Shown here: one piece after another, positions 27,592 to 36,479 of the stretch
Layout of the letters: each line of letters begins with the position of its first letter
Numbering within the stretch: position 1 is the first letter of the stretch
NCBI RefSeq assembly: GCF_000375485.1
Contig: NZ_AQXE01000008.1
Span: 138,686-189,719 of the forward strand
DNA: 51,034 nt
Direction of reading: 5' to 3'
From: Desulfovibrio oxyclinae DSM 11498
GTDB taxonomy: Bacteria > Desulfobacterota > Desulfovibrionia > Desulfovibrionales > Desulfovibrionaceae
Notes under the pieces: generated by a model
The model's database searches: none
What the model saw: only the letters and a program-made list of their open reading frames with translations
What the model was told of the DNA's origin: nothing
Made by a program: the position numbers and the translations under genes

Positions 27592-28887
27592 ATGATTGAA
27601 CGGTATTCCCGTCCGGAAATGGCTGATCTCTGGACCCTTGAGAACAAGTTTCGCGTCTGGCTCGAAGTGGAGCTGGCGGTCTGCGAGGCATGGCACGAGC
27701 AGGGAAAGATTCCCGCCGACGCCATAAAGGATATCCGCGAAAAGGCGGACTTCGACCTCGACCGCATCCTTGAAATCGAGCAGACCACCAAGCACGACGT
27801 CATCGCCTTCCTGACCGCCGTGGAAGAGAAGGTCGGTCCGGCATCGCGCTACATCCATCTGGGATGCACCTCTTCGGACATCGTGGACACCGCCAACGGC
27901 GTGCTGCTGACCCGCGCCGCCAAGGTGGTGCTGGACAGCCTCGACAACCTGCTGGAAGTGCTGCGCCGCCGCGCCTTCGAGCACAAGGGGCTGCTCTGCA
28001 TGGGCCGCACGCACGGCATCCACGCCGAGCCCACAACCTACGGACTCAAGTTCACCGGGTTCTACGCCGAGTTTGCGCGTCACCGCGAACGCCTGCTGGC
28101 GGCCATGGAAGGAATCCGCGTGGGCAAGCTCTCCGGAGCCGTCGGCACTTTTGCCCACCTCTCCCCGGAAATCGAGGAGCGCTCGCTGGAAATCCTTGGC
28201 CTGAAGCCGGACCCGCACTCCACCCAGATCGTGCAGCGCGACCGGTATGCGCACTTCTTTACCACGCTGGCCATGACTGCGGGCGGCATCGAACGTCTCG
28301 GCACCGAGCTGCGGCATCTGCAGCGCACGGAAGTGCTGGAAGTGGAAGAAGGGTTCACCAAGGGGCAGAAAGGGTCGTCGGCCATGCCGCACAAGAAGAA
28401 CCCCATTTCCGCCGAGAACCTGTGCGGACTCTCCCGGCTGGTGCGCACCAATTCCGTCGCGTCCATGGAGAATCAGGCGCTGTGGCACGAGCGCGATATC
28501 AGCCACTCCTCGGTGGAGCGGGTCATCATGCCCGACAGTACAATTTTAATGGACTACATCCTGCGTCGCATGGCAGGAGTGATCGACAGGTTGGTGGTGA
28601 AGGAGGATAACATCCGCAGGAATCTCATGGGTTCCTACGGCCTCTTCTACTCCCAGCGGGTGCTCGGACAGCTCATCGCCGCCGGCCTCAAGCGTCAGCA
28701 GGCGTACGAAATGGTGCAGAAAGTCGCCATGCGCTGCTGGAACGGCGGGCTGCAGTTCGAAGACGAGATCCGCAAGGATGCCGACGTGGCCGGGCATCTG
28801 GAATCGAGCGCACTTGACGAAGCGTTCGACCCAACATATTACAAAAGATACGAAAACACGGTTTTCAGCCGTGTGTTTGGAGAATAA
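27592..28887 (+). CDS. purB: Adenylosuccinate lyase
   Basis: 431-residue enzyme of purine synthesis (SAICAR to AICAR, and adenylosuccinate to AMP, releasing fumarate). Visible: MIERYSRPEMADLWTLENKF, TSSDIVDTANGVLL, the histidine region MGRTHGIHAEPTTYG and the fumarase/lyase superfamily signature GSSAMPHKKNPISAE, whose flexible loop serine is catalytic. The length is typical. It is followed after 3 nt by pyrE, so one operon supplies purine and pyrimidine steps. Confidence 0.97.
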   Translation: MIERYSRPEMADLWTLENKFRVWLEVELAVCEAWHEQGKIPADAIKDIREKADFDLDRILEIEQTTKHDVIAFLTAVEEKVGPASRYIHLGCTSSDIVDTANGVLLTRAAKVVLDSLDNLLEVLRRRAFEHKGLLCMGRTHGIHAEPTTYGLKFTGFYAEFARHRERLLAAMEGIRVGKLSGAVGTFAHLSPEIEERSLEILGLKPDPHSTQIVQRDRYAHFFTTLAMTAGGIERLGTELRHLQRTEVLEVEEGFTKGQKGSSAMPHKKNPISAENLCGLSRLVRTNSVASMENQALWHERDISHSSVERVIMPDSTILMDYILRRMAGVIDRLVVKEDNIRRNLMGSYGLFYSQRVLGQLIAAGLKRQQAYEMVQKVAMRCWNGGLQFEDEIRKDADVAGHLESSALDEAFDPTYYKRYENTVFSRVFGE

Positions 28888-28890
28888 CGA

Positions 28891-29454
28891 ATGGAAGAGT
28901 TGAAAGTCCGGCTTGCCAAGCTGCTGATGCAGCTTTCCTACGTTGAAGGCGAAGTGACCCTCACTTCCGGCAAGAAGAGCGATTACTACTTCGACTGCAA
29001 GCAGACCGCGCTGCATCCCGAAGGCAGCTGGCTCATCGGCAAATGCTTTCTGGAAATGCTCAAGGGGCGTCCGGAAGTGCAGGCCGTGGGCGGCATGACC
29101 CTCGGGGCGGATCCGCTGGTTTCCTCCGTGACGGTTCTGTCCCACGTGGATGGGCATCCGCTCCCCGGCTTCATCATTCGCAAGAAGTCCAAGGGACACG
29201 GCACCAACCAGTATCTGGAAGGCCTCAAGAATCTTCCCGAGGGAGCCAAGGTCGCGCTGCTTGAGGACGTGGTGACCACCGGCGGCACACTGGTCACCGC
29301 CTGCGAACGGGTTCGCGACGCCGGGTTCGAGATCGTCTCCGTGCTCTCCGTTCTGGACCGCGAAGAGGGCGGTCGGGAAAACCTCGAACAGGCGGGGCTT
29401 TCCCTCGAATCCATCTTTACCCGCAGCCAACTGCTGGAAGCTGCGAAACGCTAA
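28891..29454 (+). CDS. pyrE: Orotate phosphoribosyltransferase
   Basis: 187 residues, converting orotate and PRPP to OMP. The PRPP-binding motif VALLEDVVTTGGTLVTACERV is clear. GKKSDYYFDCKQTALHPEG and IRKKSKGHGTNQYLEG (flexible catalytic loop) fit PyrE. It is coupled closely to purB upstream and to the cell-wall genes 9 nt downstream. Confidence 0.95.
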   Translation: MEELKVRLAKLLMQLSYVEGEVTLTSGKKSDYYFDCKQTALHPEGSWLIGKCFLEMLKGRPEVQAVGGMTLGADPLVSSVTVLSHVDGHPLPGFIIRKKSKGHGTNQYLEGLKNLPEGAKVALLEDVVTTGGTLVTACERVRDAGFEIVSVLSVLDREEGGRENLEQAGLSLESIFTRSQLLEAAKR

Positions 29455-29463
29455 CAGGAATCA

Positions 29464-30714
29464 ATGCGCATACTACTGACGCTCATCATCCTCCTGTCAG
29501 CCGCCACCACGGCGCTGGCCGACGGCTGGCGGCCCAGGATCGTTGCCAATCCGGAGGGTCCCACCTCCATGCTGGCGATCGACAAGGGCGATCAGAGACT
29601 GCTGCTGCTTGAGCGCAAGAGTCCGCTCAAGGTGGTCAGCGAACTGCCCTGCACCACGGGGCAGGCGCTCGGCGACAAGCAGGTGCGGGGCGACCTGCGC
29701 ACACCCGAAGGCGTCTACTTCCTCGGCCCGAGGATCAAACGCAACCTGAACTGGGAGCTTTACGGCGACCTTGCCTACTCCCTGAACTACCCCAATCCGG
29801 TGGACCGCCTGAAGGGCAAGACCGGGTCCGGGATATGGCTTCACGGGCGCGGCAAGCAGCTCGTGCCTCGCGACACGGCAGGCTGCGTGGCCCTCAAGGT
29901 GCCGGACCTGAAGACCCTCAACGGGGATTCCCGTTATGGAACACCCGTGGTCATCGGCGAGGACATTGAGTGGGATGCCGACGCGAATGAGCGTGAAGCC
30001 ACGGCAATGACCGAGCGCGTCCGAGAATGGGCCCGTGCGTGGGAAAGCCGCTCGGATGCGTTTTTCGAGCTTTATGATGCGGAAAAGTTCACCAAGGCCG
30101 AACCCGGAAGCTTTGCAGGATTTCGGAATCACAAGGAAAGCATCTTCCGCAGCACGCCGTGGATTCACGTCATGGTGGACGGCGTCAAGGCCATGCGCGG
30201 CCCGGATTACTGGGTCACGTGGTTCGATCAGCTCTACCGTTCGCCGGTGTTGACCCAGACCGTGGGCAAACGACTGTATTGGCAGAAGAACGAGCAGGGC
30301 GAATGGGCCGTGGTGGGCAGGGAATACATCCCGGCCAGCCGCGATCTGGTACCCGAGTATCTGAGCGAGAAGGGCTCTCAGGCCAGAGAGTTCGTAAAAC
30401 GCTGGGCCGATGCCTGGCGTCACGCCGACCCGGAGCGCTATGCGGCCATGTACGACGAGGATGCCGTATCCGGCAGCCACCGTGGTCTGGAGCGCATCGT
30501 GGACTATAAAAAGACATTGTGGGAAGAAAAACCACCTGTTAAGGTCGCTCTTGAAAAAATGGACGTGGATCTGCACCCGTCCGGCCTCAAGGTCAGCTTC
30601 CTGCAACGGTATGAAGATGCCTCCGGTTATTCCGACGTGGGCATGAAGACCCTGGTTCTCTCTCCGGCCGAGAAGGGCTGGAAAATCGAGCGTGAGGATT
30701 GGAGACGCCTTTAA
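29464..30714 (+). CDS. YkuD-domain L,D-carboxypeptidase/transpeptidase with NTF2-like domains (Csd6/Pgp2-like)
   Basis: 416 residues: signal peptide MRILLTLIILLSAATTALA, then a YkuD catalytic domain (about 35-170) with the motif GIWLHGRGKQLVPRDTAGCVAL (H127, nucleophile C141), then two NTF2-like segments, about 180-295 (REWARAWESRSDAFFELYD) and about 300-416 (FVKRWADAWRHADPERYAAMYD). The YkuD plus NTF2 layout is that of H. pylori Csd6 and C. jejuni Pgp2, L,D-carboxypeptidases that trim peptidoglycan tetrapeptides and set helical cell shape. The next genes include a Csd4-like protein, which supports the same role. A tandem NTF2 pair appears to differ from the single domain I recall in Csd6. 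Confidence 0.85.
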   Translation: MRILLTLIILLSAATTALADGWRPRIVANPEGPTSMLAIDKGDQRLLLLERKSPLKVVSELPCTTGQALGDKQVRGDLRTPEGVYFLGPRIKRNLNWELYGDLAYSLNYPNPVDRLKGKTGSGIWLHGRGKQLVPRDTAGCVALKVPDLKTLNGDSRYGTPVVIGEDIEWDADANEREATAMTERVREWARAWESRSDAFFELYDAEKFTKAEPGSFAGFRNHKESIFRSTPWIHVMVDGVKAMRGPDYWVTWFDQLYRSPVLTQTVGKRLYWQKNEQGEWAVVGREYIPASRDLVPEYLSEKGSQAREFVKRWADAWRHADPERYAAMYDEDAVSGSHRGLERIVDYKKTLWEEKPPVKVALEKMDVDLHPSGLKVSFLQRYEDASGYSDVGMKTLVLSPAEKGWKIEREDWRRL

Positions 30715-31410
30715 ATGAGTAATCCCAAGTACAGCGTGCTGTTCATGCGCGACGACGCCAATGTGCGCCGTTATCGCCTCAGCCCCTTCTGGCTCAAACT
30801 GTTTCTGTTCAGCCAGATGTTTCTGCTTTTGTGCGCTGTCGGCGGCGTCTACTTCGGCATGCGCGGGTGGAAGGAGACCAAGGCCCTCAGCGCCGAGAAG
30901 AAAGTGCTGGAGCAGCAGCTCGTGGATACTCAGGTTCGCCTTGAGCGTCTCAGCAACATGGAAAAGATTCTCAAATCCTACGATCCCAAGGAACTTCAGG
31001 CCCTGTTGACCTCTGCAGCGGAGCCTGCGCCCAAGGAACCCGAGCTGAACCTTAATCGCATATTCACCCGCAAGGATACGCGTCAGGTCGGCGTGGAAAA
31101 TCTGCAGGCCAAGGTCAGCAGGCGCAAGGTGACCGTGTCCTTCGAGTTGAACAACCTCCAGAACGCAAACCCCGTCGGGGGAGTGGTCGATTTCGTCTTT
31201 GTCAGGAAGGACGGCACCGATGCCAGGGTGAAGGTCAATCGCAATGACCTGACCTTCCAGATTCAGCGCTTCAAGCGTATACGAACTACCTTTCTGCTAC
31301 CGGACGGCCTGAAAGCTGACGATATTTTCGGGCTTCGGGTGAAAATCAAGGGCGACGATGACAAGGTCATTTTCTCGGAAACGTATCCGCTCTACAATAT
31401 TCTGGCTTAG
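30715..31410 (+). CDS. Membrane-anchored coiled-coil protein in the cell-shape operon
   Basis: 231 residues, starting directly at the stop of the previous gene. A short cytoplasmic N-terminus (MSNPKYSVLFMRDDANVRRYRLSP) precedes a single transmembrane helix (about 25-48). A coiled coil follows (about 50-85, ETKALSAEKKVLEQQLVDTQVRLERLSNMEK). The C-terminal beta-rich periplasmic domain starts near 120 (LQAKVSRRKVTVSFELNNLQ). No known family recognised. Its place between two peptidoglycan carboxypeptidase genes suggests an organiser or anchor for them, which is inference. Confidence 0.8.
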   Translation: MSNPKYSVLFMRDDANVRRYRLSPFWLKLFLFSQMFLLLCAVGGVYFGMRGWKETKALSAEKKVLEQQLVDTQVRLERLSNMEKILKSYDPKELQALLTSAAEPAPKEPELNLNRIFTRKDTRQVGVENLQAKVSRRKVTVSFELNNLQNANPVGGVVDFVFVRKDGTDARVKVNRNDLTFQIQRFKRIRTTFLLPDGLKADDIFGLRVKIKGDDDKVIFSETYPLYNILA

Positions 31411-33112
31411 CCTGCTGCTGACGGCCCTGTGTGCCACGCCCGCTCAGGCTGGCTCGTGGGAACACGTTTTTTTCAGCGGCACCCAGTACCCCCTCAAAGC
31501 ATATTTCATTCAGGGTGAACTGCCCGGCCCCACCATCATGGTGCAGGGCGGCATTCAGGGGGACGAGCCGTCGGGGTTCGTTACCGCGCAATTGCTGACG
31601 CGCTCCAAGGTCCTGCGCGGCAATCTCGTCGTGCTGCCCCGGGCCAATGTCCCGTCCATCCATCTGCGCAGCCGACAGGTCAACGTGGACATGAACCGGC
31701 GCTTCGATCAGGACTACAACCGGTTCTACGAAGACCGGTGCGCGCGCGTCATCCGTTTTCTGCTTCAGCGGTCAGACGCCTTCATTCACCTGCATGAAGG
31801 GTCGGGATTCTATTATCCGGAATACATCGACAAGATGCGCAACCCCTATAGGTACGGGCAGTCCATCATCGTGGACACCCTGAACTGGAACGGGCAGATC
31901 GAAATGGGCAGCCGGGTTAACACGGTGCTGGCCAAGATCAATGACCGCATCAATTCGCGCGACTACCAGTTCAAACTCTTCAATACCCGGACTTTCGACC
32001 GCAGCACGGAATATCCCGAGATGCGCAAGTCGTTGACCTGCTACGCGCTCACCGCGCTTGGCATTCCGGCCATGGCCGTAGAGGTCAGCAAGGATATCCG
32101 CCAGTTGGACTGGAAGGTTACCCAGCAGCTGCACGCCACGGCCATGCTGCTTCACGAGTATGGCGTGGAAGTGCAGTTGCCGGACTTCACTCGCGACGAA
32201 GTGCTGGCCTATGCCGCAAAGAACATCGAAGTTTCGATCAACGGTCGTCCGCTGAAGAATGGCCGCAGCATTTCCCTGTCCCCGGGAGCGACGCTCGACG
32301 TGAAGACGATCGACGGCGGCTCCATTGATTTTTCGCCCGAACTGGCGCTTTTTGCGTCGGACCGACCGGGCGTGAACCTGCTTTCCGCACGACGCATGGC
32401 CCTGAAACAGTTTTCCCGCCTTGAGCTGCGCTCTGACGGACGCTCCGTGGCCTCTGCCAAGGTCCGGTGGCAGGGGCGTCTTCCTGATGCTCCCAACGAC
32501 GACAGCCCTGTGCTGGTCTGCTGGCTCAATGGTCGGCCCTGCTTTGTCCGGGCCGGGGAAACGCTTAATGCCGTGGTCGGGGATCAGCTCATTCTCGAAG
32601 GAATCTGGGGCGGCTCCGGAGAAGTGGTGAACTTCAAGGGCTTTGTCGCCGTGCCGTGGGATAATACCGGGCAGGACCTCGGGTGGGAAATTATACTCGA
32701 TCCTGACAATTTCATGGACAAGTACCAGGTGGACAACAACCGCCCGGGTGTCCACCGCTACCGTATCGTGCGCGAGACGCCTGGCAAGCCTCGGTCCGCG
32801 TTCTATATTAACCTTGAGTCACGCGAAGTCCTGGCGCTCAAGCTCGGTACTCCATCCGGGCACGACATCCTCGTGCCGTGGAAGGCCGGTGGCGTATACC
32901 AACTGCCGCAGGGCGACTACACCATTGAGCGCGCGTGGAGCAATGGTCGTGACGAAAAGCTGCTGCTCACCGCGCGGCAGACGCCGCTGAACAAGGGCGA
33001 CTCGTTCAGGCTTTCCGCCGGTGATCGCATGGATATCGATTTTCGCCTTGCCACCACCTTCGGGCTGATAGGCTCCATGACGTTCACATCCGAAGGCTTT
33101 GCCGAAAGGTGA
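31358..33112 (+). CDS. Periplasmic M99-type D,L-carboxypeptidase (Csd4/Pgp1-like)
   Basis: 584 residues: signal peptide (about 1-31, ending ATPAQA), a zinc-carboxypeptidase domain (about 33-270) and C-terminal beta-rich domains (about 280-584), the layout of H. pylori Csd4. The zinc motif is QGDE (Q67, E70) instead of the usual HxxE of M14 enzymes; Gln in this place is the unusual feature described for Csd4. The third ligand is H146 in FIHLHEGSGFY, and the likely catalytic Glu is E242 in AMAVEVSK. Csd4 removes the terminal residue of the tripeptide stem to give dipeptides and controls helical shape. The start overlaps the preceding gene by 53 nt, with AAGGG upstream. Confidence 0.85.
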   Translation: MTRSFSRKRIRSTIFWLSLLLTALCATPAQAGSWEHVFFSGTQYPLKAYFIQGELPGPTIMVQGGIQGDEPSGFVTAQLLTRSKVLRGNLVVLPRANVPSIHLRSRQVNVDMNRRFDQDYNRFYEDRCARVIRFLLQRSDAFIHLHEGSGFYYPEYIDKMRNPYRYGQSIIVDTLNWNGQIEMGSRVNTVLAKINDRINSRDYQFKLFNTRTFDRSTEYPEMRKSLTCYALTALGIPAMAVEVSKDIRQLDWKVTQQLHATAMLLHEYGVEVQLPDFTRDEVLAYAAKNIEVSINGRPLKNGRSISLSPGATLDVKTIDGGSIDFSPELALFASDRPGVNLLSARRMALKQFSRLELRSDGRSVASAKVRWQGRLPDAPNDDSPVLVCWLNGRPCFVRAGETLNAVVGDQLILEGIWGGSGEVVNFKGFVAVPWDNTGQDLGWEIILDPDNFMDKYQVDNNRPGVHRYRIVRETPGKPRSAFYINLESREVLALKLGTPSGHDILVPWKAGGVYQLPQGDYTIERAWSNGRDEKLLLTARQTPLNKGDSFRLSAGDRMDIDFRLATTFGLIGSMTFTSEGFAER

Positions 33113-33339
33113 CGCATCGGCACGATTTCTGTAATAAATATTATTACGACACCCTCTGCGCTCGGACTAGAAGGAAAAGGACACGTCACACTGCCTTAAA
33201 TCCCGGTCTTGCACAGAGGGTGTTGTTTTCTCAGGCGAGGGAAGTCGGACAACGCTGCGCAGAAATGGTACGGCGTGCATGCGATTTCTGAACAGAAACG
33301 AGACAAGGGCGGCAAATCTTTCTGTTCGGCGACGAGTGC

Positions 33340-35883
33340 TCAAGGATTGACCGGCGGTTTGCCGAAACGGCGAATGGCGGCGTCGAGCTCGCGGATCTCG
33401 ACAGGCTTGGGAAGATAGTGATCCATGCCGACCCTGAGGAAATTGTCCTCGTCGCCGTTCATGGCATAAGCGGTGAGCGCGATGACCGGCACATCCCTGT
33501 TCAACTCTCCGGCCAGTCCCGAGCGAAGGGATGTGACCGCTTCCACCCCATCCAGAACAGGCATCTGTACGTCCATGAACACGAGATCGAACGGCTTCAC
33601 CTCAAGCATTTCCAGTGCTTCACGGCCGTTTGTGGCCGTGTGGATTCTGCATCCAAGTTTTTGAAGCTGCTTTTCAGTGACCACGCGATTGATCCTGTCG
33701 TCTTCGGCCAGCAGAACGTTCCGGATGATCCTGCCCGGTTCTGAATGAGTTTCGGAAAGAGCAGGCCTCACGGAGTCCGCGGTGCTTTCGTGGAAGGTGG
33801 GACAGAAGAAGATCGTGGTGCCTTCGCCGGGCTGGCTCTCCAGCGTGATGTCGCCGTCCATGAGCTTGATCAGCCTCCGGCAGATGGTAAGGCCGAGACC
33901 GGCCCCCTGATGAGTCCGTTGAAAGCCTCGGCTGGCTTGCGTGAATGGCTCAAAAAGCTCTTCGGCCAGTTTGTCTTCAATGCCGCAGCCGGTATCTGCA
34001 ACGGCGAAGAGTACTTTGATGCGTCCGGTGTCGGGAGTTGGCAACGGATACACTTCAATGCTGATCGAGCCCTTGGTCGTGAATTTGATTGCGTTGCCCA
34101 CGAGATTGAAAAGAATCTGCTGGATGCGTGAGGCGTCACCTGAGACCTGTCGGGCCACCTTCGGGTGAATGTACTCCCGTATTTCGATACCTGCCTGCTC
34201 TGCGGTGGGCTTGAACAGTTGCCGCACGTGCTCGACGGCCTCGGCGATATTCATGGGGTGGTTGTGAATGGACAGTTTGCCGGCCTCGACGCGTGAGAGA
34301 TCCAGAATGTCGCTCAGGAGTTGCGTCAGGCGTTTTGAAGCGGTCACGGCTGTCTGAACATAATCGCCCTGTTCATGGGAGAGCCCGGTGGTGCGCAAGA
34401 GTTCCAGCATACCGATGACGCCGTTGAGCGGGGTCCGGATTTCATGGCTCATGTTGGCGAGAAATTCCGACTTGGTGCGGCTGGCGGACTCGGCCAACTC
34501 TTTTGCCCGCACGAGCTGGTCGTGTGTCTTGCGGATCTCGCTCATGTCCACATCGATGCAGTAGAGCTCCTTTTCGCCAAAGGGGTTGGTCTGCATGGCG
34601 TGAGACGAGTAGACACTGACATCGGAACCGTCCTTGTTGCGAAGGATCAGTTCACCGGCTGGGATGGGGATGCCGTCCTCAAGCCAGTTGGTGATGTCGC
34701 GAACGACATACTCCCTTATTTCTTCAGGGATGATCAGGTCTTCAAGCGGCTGCCCCAGCGCTTCCTCTTTCGTGTAGCCGTAAAAGATTTCGCTGGCCCG
34801 GTTCCAGTAGATGACGCGTCGCTTGTTGTCGTAGCCCTGCACGGCCACCATATCCACATCGTCCAACAGGCTCCGGAGGCGCTTCTCATTGGCCTTGATG
34901 CTGTCCTCGACCTGCTTTCTGCGCGTCGTGTCCGTATGCGTTCCCACCATGCGCAAGGCCCGGCCGTTGCCGTCGCGCTCCACGGCCTTGCCCCGACCGA
35001 GAAACCAGCGCCAAGTGCCGTCACGGTGATGCATGCGGTATTCCACCTCGAATTCATCGAAGCGGCCATTGATGCAGTCCTGATTTGCCTTGAGCACCGA
35101 GGAAAAGTCGTCCGGATGGATAAGCTCCGTCCATGAGCCTATATCCTTGCCGAATTCGTCGGGGGCGTATCCCAGCAGCGCCTTGTAGCCAGGGCTGAAG
35201 TATACTGTGTTGCTTGCTATATCCCAGTCCCAGATGCCGTCGCGGCTGGCTTCCATGGCCCGTTTGAAGCGTTCCTCGCTTTCGGCGAGTTTTCTTTCCG
35301 TAAGCTCTCTTTTCAGCCGTTGGATGATCAGCATCCCCAGCAGCGCAGTGCCGGCGGGGTAGATGATGATGACGGGGAGGGTGATTCGGGAAAGCACTTG
35401 CATATCCACATCGTCCGGCAGCGTGAGCATCAGCAGCAGCATGACCAGATGCACGATAAATCCGAAGGCGAACAATTCTTTCCATTCAAGGTCGTGCAGC
35501 TGTTCCCTGCGAAGCTGTCTCCATGCGATACCAATGATGCCGGATGCAAGAATGACGGCAGAGCCGGTTATTGCCCCGGTCCCTCCGGAGGCTATGCGGG
35601 ATACGATGGTCATGACCATGGCCACGATCGTGGGGACGGTCCCGAAAAGCAGCCCGCTGACGGCGATGAGCACCGAGCGTGTGTCGAAGACCACGCCGGG
35701 CATGATGGTCCATGGGGTGAGCATGATCAGCACGCCGATGAATCCGAGACCGAGCCCGACGGTAAACTCCTTGAAATGATCCCGGGCCGTATCCATTCGC
35801 GCACCGGTGAGTTCGAAAAGCAGCACCGCCGCAAGCAACAGGGAGACATTTTGAGCGAGTGAGATGAAGGGCTGTATATCCAT
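33340..35883 (-). CDS. Hybrid sensor histidine kinase with 5TM-LYT-type membrane sensor
   Basis: 847 residues. About six hydrophobic helices (1-190) include the LytS-type membrane sensor features [25 protein letters not shown] and [14 protein letters not shown]. Then PAS_3 about 205-325 ([15 protein letters not shown]), PAS about 335-450, HisKA with H480 ([18 protein letters not shown]), HATPase about 590-710 and a C-terminal receiver domain about 725-845 with phosphoacceptor Asp in [18 protein letters not shown]. No output protein is adjacent. The gene is the last chromosomal gene before the tRNA attachment site and is transcribed away from the integrated element. Confidence 0.92.
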   Translation of the reverse strand: MDIQPFISLAQNVSLLLAAVLLFELTGARMDTARDHFKEFTVGLGLGFIGVLIMLTPWTIMPGVVFDTRSVLIAVSGLLFGTVPTIVAMVMTIVSRIASGGTGAITGSAVILASGIIGIAWRQLRREQLHDLEWKELFAFGFIVHLVMLLLMLTLPDDVDMQVLSRITLPVIIIYPAGTALLGMLIIQRLKRELTERKLAESEERFKRAMEASRDGIWDWDIASNTVYFSPGYKALLGYAPDEFGKDIGSWTELIHPDDFSSVLKANQDCINGRFDEFEVEYRMHHRDGTWRWFLGRGKAVERDGNGRALRMVGTHTDTTRRKQVEDSIKANEKRLRSLLDDVDMVAVQGYDNKRRVIYWNRASEIFYGYTKEEALGQPLEDLIIPEEIREYVVRDITNWLEDGIPIPAGELILRNKDGSDVSVYSSHAMQTNPFGEKELYCIDVDMSEIRKTHDQLVRAKELAESASRTKSEFLANMSHEIRTPLNGVIGMLELLRTTGLSHEQGDYVQTAVTASKRLTQLLSDILDLSRVEAGKLSIHNHPMNIAEAVEHVRQLFKPTAEQAGIEIREYIHPKVARQVSGDASRIQQILFNLVGNAIKFTTKGSISIEVYPLPTPDTGRIKVLFAVADTGCGIEDKLAEELFEPFTQASRGFQRTHQGAGLGLTICRRLIKLMDGDITLESQPGEGTTIFFCPTFHESTADSVRPALSETHSEPGRIIRNVLLAEDDRINRVVTEKQLQKLGCRIHTATNGREALEMLEVKPFDLVFMDVQMPVLDGVEAVTSLRSGLAGELNRDVPVIALTAYAMNGDEDNFLRVGMDHYLPKPVEIRELDAAIRRFGKPPVNP

Positions 35884-36225
35884 GGTGACTAAGCTCCGGA
35901 TTAGAACGGCTGAACTCTCAGGAATCTCGCAGCGGAATCTCTGGGCCTTGGCGCGGTCTGCGTGGGAAATTCAGTTGGCAAATACGATAGCGCATCACCA
36001 TTTTTTTAGAAAGAGGATTGTAGGAAAGTGGTTATGTCTAGCCGCAGGGCAAAGTGCTTCAGCTTTCCGCCCCATGTTGGTGAGGAAGCAGCCTGCGCGA
36101 AATGGCAAGCGTTGGAGCAGTGAGCGTGGGACGCTTCTTATGGCACCACCGGTGGAACTTGGAGCGTGAGGGATGGCAAGCTGAAGCATGAATGCCCAAC
36201 TGGGCATAAACAGGATGGGCAAAAG
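35884..36225. other. Non-coding chromosomal spacer left of the integrated element
   Basis: 342 nt between the kinase start and the tRNA terminator. I see no gene, only short palindromes such as CCACCGGTGG. It should contain the kinase promoter; no clear -35/-10 pair was found. Confidence 0.5.
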
Positions 36226-36262
36226 AAAAAGCCCTTGCGGTGATGAACACTGCAAGGGCTTG
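36226..36262 (-). terminator. Terminator of the tRNA-Arg gene
   Basis: Stem AAGCCCTTGC / GCAAGGGCTT with a loop of about 14 nt. On the minus strand it is followed by TTTCTTTTG. It lies 10 nt downstream of the tRNA CCA end. Confidence 0.8.
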
Positions 36263-36272
36263 AAATCTTTTG

Positions 36273-36322
36273 TGGCGCGCCCGGGAGGATTCGAACCTCC
36301 GACCTACGGATTCGTAGTCCGT
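36273..36322 (-). tRNA. tRNA-Arg(ACG) 3' fragment = left attachment site (attL)
   Basis: On the minus strand the anticodon stem ACGGA/TCCGT encloses loop CTACGAA (anticodon ACG). The variable loop AGGTC, T-arm GGAGG-TTCGAAT-CCTCC, acceptor strand CGGGCGC, discriminator G and encoded CCA follow. The D-arm and the 5' acceptor strand (expected GCGCCCG) are missing: upstream sequence is unrelated and runs into the integrase region. This is what remains when an element integrates into the 3' half of a tRNA gene. The restored complete tRNA should lie at the element's other end, outside the window. Confidence 0.85.
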
Positions 36323-36323
36323 T

Positions 36324-36479
36324 TGCACGGCTTTCCTCTTCATGCCCGGTGTGTCCTTGACGTTCCCAAATGCACGGCTTACAAGGGCTTTTCGATCCCA
36401 GAGACTCCCGCTTGTTCCCGCTTGTGGGTCTCAAATAGGTAGCAGAAACCGCCACTGGGTAGCCAAAAGGTAGCAGGAC
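36324..36479. repeat. Direct repeats between attL and the integrase (candidate arm-type sites)
   Basis: Three sets of short direct repeats: TGCACGGCTT at 36324-36333 and 36371-36380; CCCGCTTGT at 36407-36415 and 36417-36425; and GGTAGC three times between about 36437 and 36475, directly before the integrase start. Repeats next to a core site are usual binding places for the integrase arm domain and Xis. Confidence 0.5.

Noticed and set aside
33149..33223. ACACCCTCTG / CAGAGGGTGT inverted repeat after the Csd4-like gene
   Set aside because: The loop is 55 nt long. It may be a weak terminator, but the support is too thin to call.
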